DNA of 64,000 nucleotides from contig OU015652.1 in NCBI GenBank assembly GCA_907165275.2, positions 6,959,001 to 7,023,000 on the forward strand, in the 5' to 3' direction. The translations under genes and the position numbers were made by a program. The stretch is from Zygaena filipendulae (taxonomy: Eukaryota; Arthropoda; Insecta; Lepidoptera; Zygaenidae). Below, one piece after another: positions 12,701-21,800 of this stretch. The notes under the pieces are model-generated. The model did not search any database and was not told the DNA's origin. It was given only the letters and a program-made list of their open reading frames with translations. Position 1 is the first letter of the stretch; every line of letters begins with the position of its first letter.

Positions 12701-15700
12701 AAAACAGATTTATATTTTTCATTGGATGATTTTTGTGACCGCGTGACATGACGATAAGTTCCTTAGTTTTTTTATAGCGATTACTATTATAGATTGTTGA
12801 TAATCTAAGATAAAGGTGACAGCTATAAATATATAATTGTATATAGTTCATTTCTTTTCTTTATCGACTACTAATTTATTGTTATTATTATATCAATATC
12901 TGGGTCACCGAGCTTCGCTCGTTGTGTATAGCTTCATCTGTTGTTATGTAGAAAAACAGCACTTCATTTTTCATTGCTTGAAAACACGGATAAAACCACG
13001 TTTTCTAAAAATGAAACCTAGCTAGATCGATTAATCGCCCCCGAAACCCCCTGCATACCAAATTTCATGAAAATCGTTGGAGCCGTTTCCGAGATTCAGA
13101 TTATATATATATATATACAAGAATTGCAAGTTTAAAGATACTAGATTGCAGTCTAGAAATTTAAATTTCATTTATTGTTTTTTTATGATAATTTTTGATT
13201 GTTCAAAATATTATAGTCTATGTTAAGATGACATTTGAACGTTGCAGGCAACAGCAGAATATGCTGAATCAATTTTAGAGTCAAACCAATTTATGTACCT
13301 GCCATATTCTTGCAAATAAATAAATAAACAGTGTGCATGTGTTGTTTCCGTCCTCAGGATGGAGGTGTACCGCGAGGTGTGCGCGGCGCTGGAGCGGCTG
13401 TACGAGCGCGGCGCGGAGGGCAGCGAGCCCGGCGCGTCGCCGCCCGCCGCCGCCGCCGCCGACGCCGGCTACGAGGTGCGCGCGCTGAGCGCTCCAATGG
13501 AGTTATTTATATGCAAACTATTATAAGAAAAATCAAAATACGTAAAATTTTATGCGCCGACCAGAGCACCCATAACACGTGGCGCCTGAGGGAATTTATT
13601 ACTTAGCGAAGGGAATATTAAAACGCTTCATATTTAACTAATTTTATATTATTTACACAATTAACATTCTTGAATATGTTGAATACGTATTCAATTCTTT
13701 CAGTCAGCATGCCTAATTACGACCTGTCTGCACTCGGCATATGAGGTCAAAGTAGATTTGAATTGATTTTGGTATATGTTTATCGTTGAAACAGTTCTTG
13801 TTAGATACAACTAGTAGGCAAGTTTGAAGATCGTTTTACAATGGACAAAACTTTATTTAAATTGATTATTTAATTCCATTTTTCGCGCTGTGCCGCTGCC
13901 TGCTATTGGAAGTTTCCGTCTAGATAGTTGATTTTTTGTTATAGGGCAGAAAATTAGTATGGGAGTGTTTGGCGCAGGATGACGAGCTTCTACACGTAGC
14001 TGTATACGAGTGGCTTGTTTCCAAGAATTTGGGTTCAGGTATGTTGTATGCATAGAAAATATATCTAACTGGAAACGAAATGTAGTCAGGAATCAGGATA
14101 GTTGCTTATGGATCAAGTAGTTTTCGAGATTTCGTTTTTAGTCAGTGACCTTTCGCTTTTATATACTGTAGATTTGTGGCGTTAAAGTATGAATATCGAG
14201 AGTTTGAATTTAGCGTATGTGAGTTTGTTTGTTTGTTACGCTTTCACTACTTCAGCGATTATCAAGAAAATTAGCATACACGTTGTCAGGGGTACAGAAA
14301 TAGACATAGAGTATGTACCTTTTATACCAAATTGTGAGAAACTTTTCGTACACTTGAAAAGTACAGAAAAGTAAGTAATTTTTACCCGGACATCCCGCGG
14401 GCCCCTGCGAAATTAAGCGGGGAACAGCTAGTTTTTTTTTTTATAAAACTCATTCTTTCATCTATATGTATAATAAAAATGAATCGTCAAATGTGTTGGT
14501 AAGCGCATAACTTACAAACGACTGCACCAAATTGGAAAATTGATTTTTTTTTGTGTTCGTTATTGTCAGGACAAGGTTTATTTAAAAGAAGTTTGGAGTT
14601 CCTGCGGGAATTCCGAAACTCACGCGGGTGGATCTCCGAAACGGTTGAACCGATATTGACGGGACTTTCACTGCTAATTAGCTGTTGTTATAAGGAGTAC
14701 ATTAGACTGCATTGGAGTTCCTGCGGGAATCCCGAAACTCACGCGGGTGAAACCGCGGGGCACAGCTAGTACATAATATAATTATGTATTTATAAAATAA
14801 GTGAAATGAATGTTTGACACTCAGAGCTGTTGTCGCTGGGCGCGGCGCCGCCGGCGTCGCTGCGCGCGTACCTGTCGGCGGCGGCGCGCGCGGCGCCCGG
14901 GCCGGCCGCGCTGCGCCTGCTGGACCTGCTGTGGAAGGTGCTGGAGAAGGCGGGCGACCACCTCGCCGCCGCGCACGTGCTCGAGGGGCTCGCCACCAGG
15001 CCCAAGTGAGTCGGTGCACCCGGTTGGCGCATTAGGTCACCAGGGTTCCGGGTTCGATTCCCGGCGGGGGTGGACTTTGTGTCATGTTATCTAGGGGGAG
15101 CAGCCGGCCAGCAGAACTTATCACATTCATCATGAGAGATCGTAATTAATGACGTAATCTTTACATAGTATAAAATAAGATCGCTGCCGCTGTCTGTTCG
15201 CGATGATCTGAAAAACTACTGAACGGATTCAAATATCTATAGTTTATCCTGTAATTCCCGCAGGAACTTCGAAACAACCGCGGGTAAAACCGCGGGGACG
15301 GCAATTCCTTCATCAGTGATGAGGGAAGCCATATTTCGACAGTTTCCCACCCTGTCCTCACCTCTTCCCTAAAATCTTAAATTAGAATCTATATCCAGCG
15401 CAGCGCAGCTAAGAGGTAGCCGGCTCTTGAATAGCGTTTTTTCATTACGGGCGTGAGAGCTCCCGTAATATGACTTGTGATCGCATCAACATGTTCTCAC
15501 GGTGAATGTTATTATGCGGTGGGCAGTTCGGGCGCGACGCTCGCGCAGCGCATGTCGTGGCTGTCGGCGGGCGTGGTGTGCGTGCGCGGCGCCGGCGCCG
15601 GCGGCGGCGAGCTGCTGCGCCGGCTGGAGGAGGCGGGCGAGGTGGCGCGCGTGCAGGCCGCCGTGCGCGCCGCCGCCGCCGCCGCGCCGCCCGCGCTGCA

Positions 15701-18115
15701 GCCGCCGCCGCACCTCCTGCAGCGGCTCGACGACGAGCTGCTCGAGATCACACAGGTGCCGGCGACGCGATACTCGTACACACATACACCCATACATACA
15801 CTTATCTATGTACTACACACATTAATGGAGGTTTGAAAAAAAAATGATATAAAAAAAAACTAAAAGAAAGTTGATATGCAGTTTTAATGGAGGTACAGTT
15901 TGTGTTTTTTGGGTTCCAAATTAGAGTTTAGCCAGTAAGCAATAAGTTGCAGAACCAAAACTAGGATAATTGACTCGAATGTGATGGGTTAAAAAATGCT
16001 TCGAAACGCACTCCTTTTTTAATGTAAATCGATATTTAGCATAAGTTGGTAGCACTGTGCAGTCTATTATTATCTCGTTCTCGCTTTAGCTATTGTAAAA
16101 TTTCAAAACTCATAAAAATATCATAGTAGGAACAATTGATATGCGATGTTAATGCATCCGCCAGCTGTACGAGGAGTACGCGGACCGCTACAACCTGTGG
16201 GAGTGCAAGCTGGCGATCGTGCAGTGCTCGGGGCACAACGACGCGCTGCTCGTGGAGAACATATGGAGCAACATCCTGGCGGGCGCGGAGGCGGCGGCGC
16301 GCGCGCTCGTGGCCGCCGCGCCCGACGAGCGGCTCGCCTCCGTGCTCAGCAAGTTCACCACGCTGGGCCGCGAGTACGTGCACACCGGACACTGCTTCCC
16401 GCTATGTAAGAACACTATATAGCAAACTCTATAGCAAAAAATCTGCCTAGATGCCTGTATAAGAATCACTAGAAGAGAAACTTTTTGTGTAACAACAATA
16501 TATCGAATCGAATAGAAAACTCACAAAATATTTACTGCCATTTTATATATTTGATTTTTGTTATACCTATAAGCCATAAAAGGTTTTCCTTCAAAAAAAA
16601 TATCTGAACATAACATTACAATTTTGTTTACGAGCACAGTGAGACTTCTGAAAGTAGTGGACTCTTCTTTATTATGTCAGTTTCATTGTCGGTTCTATAG
16701 TAATTACGTAAATTTTTCGTGATTTTGACGTTTTAATTTTTACTGTTACAGATTTTATCGTTCGCCAACTTGAAATATTGAGTTGCAAATTGCAAGCTGA
16801 GAAACAAATGGTGTTCCGAGCAGTGTTGAACATCGGTGTTTCACTTGAACAAGTGCTAGATATTTACATTAAGTAAGTTCACAACGCTACATAAACTGTA
16901 GCTTTACATAACGCACACTAATAACATTCAGCAACACAAACTATCAATCCAAGGCGGGTTATGTGCTGTGCTTACAAACTTTCGTCTGAGGGGATTGTCC
17001 GTCATTGGCGTTTCTTTTTGGTTGAACACTGTAAGAGCTGCGTGTGCGCAGGTTGGTGAGCGTGAACGAGCGCGTGTGGCTGGGCTGCGGGTCGGAGACG
17101 CACGCGTGCGAGGCGGCCGCGCGGCTGCTGGAGGCGGCGCGCAGTGAGCTACTGCCGCTGCCGCCGGCCGCGCGCCGCCGCGCCCTCGCGCGCTGCAAGG
17201 ACCTGCACGAGGCCACGCTCTCCGCGCTGCAGGTGCGTAGGTCGTGGGTCTTATGCGCCAAAGTTCGATCAGGGCCGGGCTACTGTTAGAGCTAGCGTGT
17301 TTAGTTACAGTAACTGGAAGTCTAATTAGAGTTTTATTCAATACTAGCTGTCTCCGCGATTATTTAGGAGTTCCTGCCTATTGGTGAAAACCACATGAAA
17401 ATCCGTTGAGTAGTCTTTTGAGTTTATCGCGAACAGACAGACAGACGCGGCGAAGGACTTTGTTTTATATGTGAGGATTGTAATTTTGTATTCATTACAT
17501 AAATAAAAGGTTGTCTGGAAGAGATCGCTAGTAAAGCGATAAGACCGCCTTTTGTATGCCCTTAGTTATAAGTTTCTGTAAACACACTGTAAAATTATTT
17601 TGGTGTACAATAAAGTGTATTCTATTCTATTCTATTCTATAAATAAATAATACTGAGTAAAACATAAACATTCCGTACACTTCGGAAAGGTTTAGAATCA
17701 TTCCCAGTTGTCCCAGTCAGAAGTGACAAAATAGAACATTTTATAACAACATCAACCCATACAACACTGCTACGTCAGCGTCAGTGTCGCGAGTTCGATC
17801 TCCGCATCAGTGTAAACATTGATGTTATTAACATTGGTGTTTAGTACTTATGTATATCAGAAGTATGTACAAAAAAAGTTTTTGACTATAATGTCACCTG
17901 TTCTGGTCACCTCAAGCTCAACTAGAGTTTAGGACCAGGCGGCACTGCGACACTGTCCTCCAAGCATAAAATAATAAGCTGTTATGGCTCAAAACAACCA
18001 CGCAATCCGAACATGGTTCACATTAGATTATTTCCTTTTTTAGGCTCGGCCGAATACACAGCGTCTGATTGACAGGATTTCTGCGGCACAGGCGCATCTA
18101 GATCGTATGGACTGA
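748..18115 (+). CDS. Nup155: Nuclear pore inner-ring protein Nup155/Nup154, 5' partial
   Basis: Scaffold nucleoporin of the inner ring, needed for pore assembly. Exons: 748-981, 1294-1475, 1952-2218, 3091-3251, 3708-3835, 4431-4661, 5029-5171, 5695-5875, 7013-7347, 7604-7742, 7864-7978, 8529-8685, 10922-11008, 12008-12195, 13358-13475, 13945-14038, 14825-15005, 15527-15755, 16165-16405, 16752-16872, 17052-17232, 18044-18115. Leaving out the split first codon they give 1260 codons plus TGA, with every phase consistent. The first exon has the family hallmark MGVFPEISR, then YFDGL and VGLVKPKAG (N-terminal beta-propeller). Exons from 7604 on encode the helical C-terminal half ([30 protein letters not shown]). 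The ATG at 750 is internal, not the start; the true N-terminus lies upstream. Exons around 4431, 7013, 13358 and 15527 carry Gly, Pro and Ala runs. The 2218/3091 junction uses a weak donor (GTCAAG); a stronger one at 2223 breaks the frame. Confidence 0.95.
2298..2493 (-). repeat. Helitron-like family copy
   Basis: Starts gttccctgtggctgttcc and runs through cgagataaaagtacccta, the gcaaaatttcataatgatcgg body motif and a caaactcacattcatattt tail inside the Nup155 intron after the 1952 exon. The hairpin is degenerate. Confidence 0.55.
2780..2872 (+). repeat. Helitron-like family 3' end
   Basis: Only the last 90 or so bases are recognisable: aactcccaaattaacatggg, then gggtaaaacctcagggaa and cagctagta. 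The CTAG terminus is kept while the hairpin is partly lost. Confidence 0.55.
3496..3660 (-). repeat. Helitron-like family copy
   Basis: Begins actagcccgcgatttcgctc and ends in the cacattcgcacttaggata tail. It lies about 50 bp upstream of the Nup155 exon at 3708. Confidence 0.5.
5911..6713. mobile_element. Composite Helitron-like insertion with four tandem ~137-bp units
   Basis: The left boundary is an inverted terminus (ctagctgacccccgcggttt) and the right boundary a direct one (gggtgaaaccgcggggga, then cagccagt), so both outer ends are 3' termini facing outward. Between them four tandem units of roughly 137 bp start near 5934, 6071, 6208 and 6345. Each carries a gataaaaagtaccctatg-like start, cttcctataagtgaaa and tcggttcagtagatccag. 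Unit 3 contains the short palindrome taccttacgtgacgtaaggta. A fifth unit near 6560-6713 is inverted. The element lies wholly inside a Nup155 intron. Confidence 0.65.
8050..8474. mobile_element. Nested snap-back MITE (PIF/Harbinger-type), copy 1
   Basis: The inner element at 8118-8354 is a near-perfect palindrome whose arms include cactcagagtcgacttt, taatgattacttagttaagt and aaaacaaaactgccgcaatc, mirrored by gattgcggcagttttgtttt and aaagtcgactctgagtgcgg. It is flanked by TTA at 8115-8117 and 8355-8357, the TWA duplication typical of PIF/Harbinger. Outside it, at 8050-8114 and 8358-8474, are remnants of an older copy of the same family, so one copy inserted into another. No ORF is present, so it is non-autonomous. 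Confidence 0.8.
8770..8883 (+). repeat. 5' LTR of the gypsy-type element
   Basis: 114 bp, beginning tgtgagtatgggtagg and ending cgtcacatacttaaca. I found no base difference from the copy at 10699-10812 by eye. The length is very short for an LTR, in the range of terminal-repeat retrotransposons in miniature. Confidence 0.92.
9017..9440 (+). pseudogene. gag N-terminal fragment of the gypsy-type element
   Basis: An ORF from ATG 9017 matches the start of an insect Ty3/gypsy gag: a short polar leader, then tryptophan/lysine-rich helices ([15 protein letters not shown] near residue 31) as in the retrotransposon gag domain. About 135 residues in, the sequence jumps to integrase. The open frame runs on to 9490 only as an out-of-frame reading of integrase DNA, so this is a truncated gag. 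Confidence 0.75.
9421..10224 (+). pseudogene. Integrase C-terminal fragment of the gypsy-type element
   Basis: Open in a different frame from gag, it shows the end of the integrase core (the DNG catalytic-aspartate motif just after the join, then [13 protein letters not shown] with the catalytic Glu) and a C-terminal basic domain ([23 protein letters not shown]). It ends with a Pro-Ala/Pro-Thr repeat encoded by a (GCCCGC)-rich run at about 10065-10112. The reverse transcriptase and the zinc-binding N-terminus of integrase are absent. Confidence 0.85.
10225..10698. other. AT-rich 3' untranslated part of the gypsy-type element
   Basis: Between the integrase stop and the right LTR the sequence is AT-rich with repeated 'aatgatt/aataatgat' phrases and no open frame. 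It ends in the purine tract that abuts the LTR at 10699. Confidence 0.6.
10699..10812 (+). repeat. 3' LTR of the gypsy-type element
   Basis: 114 bp, apparently identical to 8770-8883. It is followed by the ctagt target duplication at 10813-10817 and then ordinary Nup155 intron leading to the exon at 10922. Confidence 0.92.
11009..12007. other. Nup155 intron with GC-rich repeat remnants
   Basis: About 1 kb. It contains a cggaaagtgtcgcttcttta segment at about 11367 that recurs, slightly changed, at about 6965 in another Nup155 intron, followed by a Helitron-like end at 11430. No coding potential linked to the gene was found. Confidence 0.5.
11430..11640 (-). repeat. Helitron-like family copy
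   Basis: Clear 3' terminus in inverted orientation (gtagctgtcccgcgcggttt, then cacccgcgataatttcg). The body differs from most copies after the hairpin, and the far end could not be placed exactly. Confidence 0.5.
12452..12686. mobile_element. 235-bp terminal-inverted-repeat MITE
   Basis: Ends are inverted repeats of 22 bp with one mismatch: gagctaagatgcgcaacaag at the left, mirrored by ttgcgcatcttagctc at the right. The interior has no ORF but includes further inverted Tcga-rich motifs. It lies in the Nup155 intron after the 12008-12195 exon. I could not define a target duplication. Confidence 0.75.
12885..13120. repeat. Interspersed repeat family B, copy 1
   Basis: The block from tatctgggtcaccgagcttc through aaaaccacgttttctaaaaa and gatcgattaatcgcccccga recurs, inverted, at about 43300-43450 and 58845-59005. 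It ends in an (AT)n run near 13105. The class is unknown; the family is probably SINE-like or non-autonomous. Confidence 0.65.
14165..14432 (+). repeat. Helitron-like family copy
   Basis: From gtgagtttgtttgtttgtta through catacacgttgtcaggggta to gcggggaacagctagt. The hairpin is degraded to cccgcgggcccctgcg. Confidence 0.6.
14465..14770 (+). repeat. Helitron-like copy with internal duplication
   Basis: Ends in a perfect terminus: ccgaaactcacgcgggtgaa, then accgcggggcacagctagt. The phrase ggagttcctgcgggaat occurs twice (about 14596 and 14714), so the 3' part is duplicated in tandem. The insertion ends about 55 bp before the Nup155 exon at 14825. Confidence 0.65.
15020..15110 (+). mobile_element. 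tRNA-derived SINE head, copy 1
   Basis: Contains an A-box-like ttggcgcattaggtca and a B box ggttcgattcccg spaced as in tRNA genes, followed by gggggtggactttgtgtcat. It begins about 15 bp after the splice donor of the 14825-15005 exon. A second copy is at 22270. It cannot form a full tRNA cloverleaf, so it is a SINE rather than a tRNA gene. Confidence 0.7.
15180..15305 (+). repeat. Helitron-like family 3' part
   Basis: Contains aaactactgaacggattcaa and cccgcaggaacttcgaaa, and ends cgcgggtaaaaccgcgggga followed by cggc in place of the usual CTAG, so the terminus is mutated. Confidence 0.5.
17343..17480 (-). repeat. Helitron-like family copy
   Basis: Starts actagctgtctccgcgatta and includes gtgaaaaccacatgaaaatc and the cagacagacagacgcggcga phrase shared with the copies near 45090 and 47660. 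Confidence 0.55.
17507..17640 (+). mobile_element. Non-LTR retrotransposon 3' tail (jockey-like), copy 1
   Basis: The block aggttgtctggaagagatcg to gtgtacaataaagtgtattc ends in (TATTC)n and is nearly identical to 40964-41093. A conserved 3' UTR ending in a short tandem repeat is typical of jockey/CR1-type insect LINEs. No coding part remains. Confidence 0.65.
17740..17880 (+). repeat. SINE-like repeat
   Basis: Contains ctgctacgtcagcgtcagtg followed by tcgcgagttcgatctccgc (B-box-like), then a tail with aacattgatgttattaacat. Similar heads occur near 19620, 36235 and 46565. Confidence 0.5.
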
Positions 18116-18854
18116 ATACTAAAATAGATTTAATTTAGGAATCCAATTTAATGTAAATGGGTTACGAGAATAACTCACACGAGCAATCTTTTTTGTGTTA
18201 AAATGTTTGTTTGTAATAATATAATTTAACATTGATATGCTGTGATTGTATAAAATTTTATTTAGGTGATGAAATTTTATTTTTTGATTTGATCTAGCTC
18301 AATGTCAGCTTAATGGGAACAAAGTTTAAATAATTTATTTTCATCTTAATTTTCCTATAAAATTATTAAAATTGTATTGGAACGGCATAATGTAAGCTAG
18401 TACCTACTTACTTTTTGCATAACTACGTTATAAGTTATAACTCAATGACAATGATATGCCATGATTTTGAATTGCGCATTATGATAATTTACTATAACAT
18501 TTGAAATAAATTTGCTTTGACTAGGAGGAGACTATTCCAATCATGTTTATGTATTTACATAACCAAAATGCATTGTTATGAAAGTTGATTAAAATAAAAA
18601 AGCATACTCCAGTTTCTATTTTTGTAAATAAAGAATTTGATCATAATATTTACGTTTTTTATTTCGTAATATAAAATTAATATAACCTACATACCAACGA
18701 ACATACTCAACAACATAACATATTAACCAACCAACAATAAATTAAGTAGAGATTTATTTCACTATGTGGTAACTTAATGAGAACCCTTGACTTGCAAGAA
18801 AATGAGTATATGTATAAATCACCTCCGATTTCATAATGTGAGCTAATCAAAATT
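18116..18854. other. Convergent 3' intergenic region, Nup155 / sidestep-like gene
   Basis: Both genes end here. AATAAA signals on the plus strand at 18505 and 18627 could serve Nup155. On the minus strand an AATAAA (18753-18758) lies 97 bp after the stop codon of the sidestep-like gene. Otherwise the region is AT-rich with no recognised element. Confidence 0.6.
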
Positions 18855-21800
18855 TTATGGAGAGTCACCGAAAGGGTTAGTCGTATTTGATATAGGTTTG
18901 CGATATTCATCATCTGGATACGTGTATAGGCTTTCTCGGGCTCCATCCGACGTTGGTATCCCAACCGTATTAATGGAAGAAACTGCTATATTCTGCTGCT
19001 GCTTCGGAGAGTTCCTCACAATCGTGGTGTAAGTAGCGGCCGGCTTCGGTGGCAAGTCTCGGATCCTGATGCCGGCGCGATACGACGTGAACTCGTCGGG
19101 CGGGGGCGGCAGCGAGAATCCATCCGATGTCTGAGTTATTTCCGAAGTTTCGTCGCTTATTTCTCGAGGTAATTTTTGGCGAATTTTCCGAGGCATAGTG
19201 TAGAACGTATTCATCTAAAAAAAATTGAAATTCATCTCAAGCGAACTGGTTTATGTCTGTTTCATAATAGTACTAGTGATACAAGGTTGTGTTTTTTGTA
19301 CTACCAGTTGGACTACTCGTTGAATACTAGTTGATACAGAGCGAAAATATCATGACTAGATTTTAGGAGACATAAACAGAGAGACAATGTGACAATGAGA
19401 TAATCTATTCATAAGTGCTTTTTCACATTCAAAGGAACGTCGTCATACCATCGTTATCGTGCATTCATATACGATCGTGCCGTAATCGTGTGAAAGTTTA
19501 ACGCAGCATCACTAGCTAAACATTAATATTTATTGAGCGGTCAAAATATAAAGACTGAATAAAAATGAGCAAATTCATGTCTACGATTTTCTTATATCTT
19601 TCACCACCCTCCCAACAGCACCGTTGGTATAGTGGTTAGCGAACCCTGCTACTACGCCAGGAGTCGCAAGTTCGTCTTAGTTTTCTATAGTGATAACGAT
19701 TAAAGATCAACTTGGTTTAGAGGGCCAGTTTTGTTTTTGTTTTTAAAAGGTTCTTTATTGACATAAGATAATAGTACATCTTTCACCAAGAGTTAACTAG
19801 TGTAAGCAACATTAACAAAATATTACGGTTTAACAGGCTGACATCACCTTTGCAAACTACGGCATTACTATATACACTGTTTCAACATTTCATTTAAACA
19901 CGACCACGTGGAGTGATCTGCTAATCCGTTTTTCATTACACACATTTTGACTAATACGTGTTTGTGGCATATAATCACATGAACTAAAACATTAAAACTT
20001 AAAAATGAATTCGTGATTCGTAACTACACAAGTAATATTAATTTGTTCATACCTTCTTACCTACGATAAAAAATGCACGAGATCGAACGAACAGGTTGCA
20101 ATGTAATTAATGCGCATGGTTGCGGCAGTGTGTTGTTGAATGCTGACGCCAAAACGACTTGTGACTAGAGGGCCAGTGGCGCTGTGTGACAATGTCCAAG
20201 TATTATCTATCACCTTACCGGTCTGGGTACGTTGTAATTGACTTCCGGCGGTATCTCGGTGATGAGATGATCGCACAGCGCGTCCACGTCTCTCTTCCTG
20301 TTGATGTTCTGTAGCGAGTGTATCCGGCACGCGGCGCTGTGCCGCGCGGTGTCGTCGCCCCGGCCGGCGGGCGCGGGCGCGGGCGCCAGCTCGCCGCGCG
20401 CCGAGTGGAACGAGCTCGTGCGCCTCACGTCGTAGCTCTGCGAGGGGTACCGCGCCACGGCCCTGCGGAACGATTCTGTGCGCCTCACGTTGAAGTCGCT
20501 CCCGTCTTCGCTGTCGTGGTAAGTATCGCAATTGGATTCTGGAAATTTATAACGTCACTGAGTACAGCTTATCTATGCTAAAATGACGCGCCCCTCCATC
20601 GGGCATACGCACACGCACAACCGTTAAAATATCGATACGACACATATAAATCTGGTCTTGCCATTCGTCCTCAGTTGCCGCATACAGTCGCCGCACTCAC
20701 ACTATTAAAGAGATTATCAATACATGATCTCGCACATCTAAAACTGCTTATTGAGTAGTGGGGCGTGTCATTTTACAATAGTTTAGATAAGCTCTACCTA
20801 GGTAATTAACGTCATACGTCACAAAGGATTGCAGCAAGGCTGACTAGTTACAAAGAACTCTCCTTTAGTTCGCATAAATCCACTGACACAAACCAAGAAA
20901 ATCAAACTATAAAGAAGGAATTAGGCGTCTTTCGTTTTGATTATTCGGTAAGTTAAACCAATTATTGCGAGAAAATCTAAAAGGTTAAAAGAAAATCTTC
21001 AGAGCAAATTCTTTCTTTTTCAACTAAAACGTAGTTAACATTTGTGCATAAAATAAGTTAGCATGTTTTGTTTGAACTTTCCATATCACTTGACCAACTC
21101 GCGTTCTCTACGAGTTTTCTCTACGACTTCGATCGATAAAGTGGTTTCTTGGATCGGTAGCAATGAGGGTGTTAATGACCTTCAGTGTTGTAAGCGCAGA
21201 GCGGAGGTTCGTCGGGTGGATGCGCAAGACGGCGGGCGTCGGCGCGCTCGAGCCGCTCCCGCGAGCACAGCACGAGCCCGCACGCGGCCAGTGCCAGCAA
21301 CAGCACGCCGCCGCACAGCGACAGCGACAGCGTCGTTATGTCGGGCACGGCGTTCGGCGACCGCGTCGGACCTATCCACGCATATATTAATAATATTCTA
21401 AACGACTTTCATCGCTCTATAAAATGGCAGGGTGTACGTCGCGATAGAATAGTAGGTACATTACGATACAAGTGCGCGTGCGTAATGTTGGTTATACGCA
21501 CGTATTCGTACGATGTTTTTCAACACACTCTTGTGAGGGTAGGCGCTAGGGTAGGTTGGTACTAATTTGAAGTAGGTTGCGGAAAGCCGTCACAAAGTAG
21601 GTAAAAGTGTATAAAGTACAAATAATATCTTCTATATCTATCTATACTTATAATAATTAATTTATTTAATTAAATTAATAATTAATTATAATATTCAAAA
21701 TTAATATTGGAGGATGAATGGTGATCGATACTGATGCCAAAAATGCAATCAGTAAATTTTTTGTCTGTCTGTCTGTGTATGTGCACGCATGGGTCAAAAA

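Larger units (their letters stand above)
17233..18043. other. Last Nup155 intron, filled with three repeat types
   Basis: Holds, in order, a Helitron-like copy (about 17343-17480), a jockey-type 3' tail (17507-17640) and a SINE-like block (about 17740-17880). The last coding exon follows at 18044. Confidence 0.6.

Noticed and set aside
15020..15110. Possible tRNA gene
   Set aside because: A and B boxes are present but the arms do not pair into a cloverleaf, and a second copy at 22270 has a SINE-like tail.
15477..15847. Five overlapping ORFs of about 100 codons, Arg/Ala-rich, on both strands
   Set aside because: GC-rich exon shadows. The Nup155 frame at 15527-15755 ([10 protein letters not shown]...DELLEITQ) is the one with splice sites and family similarity.
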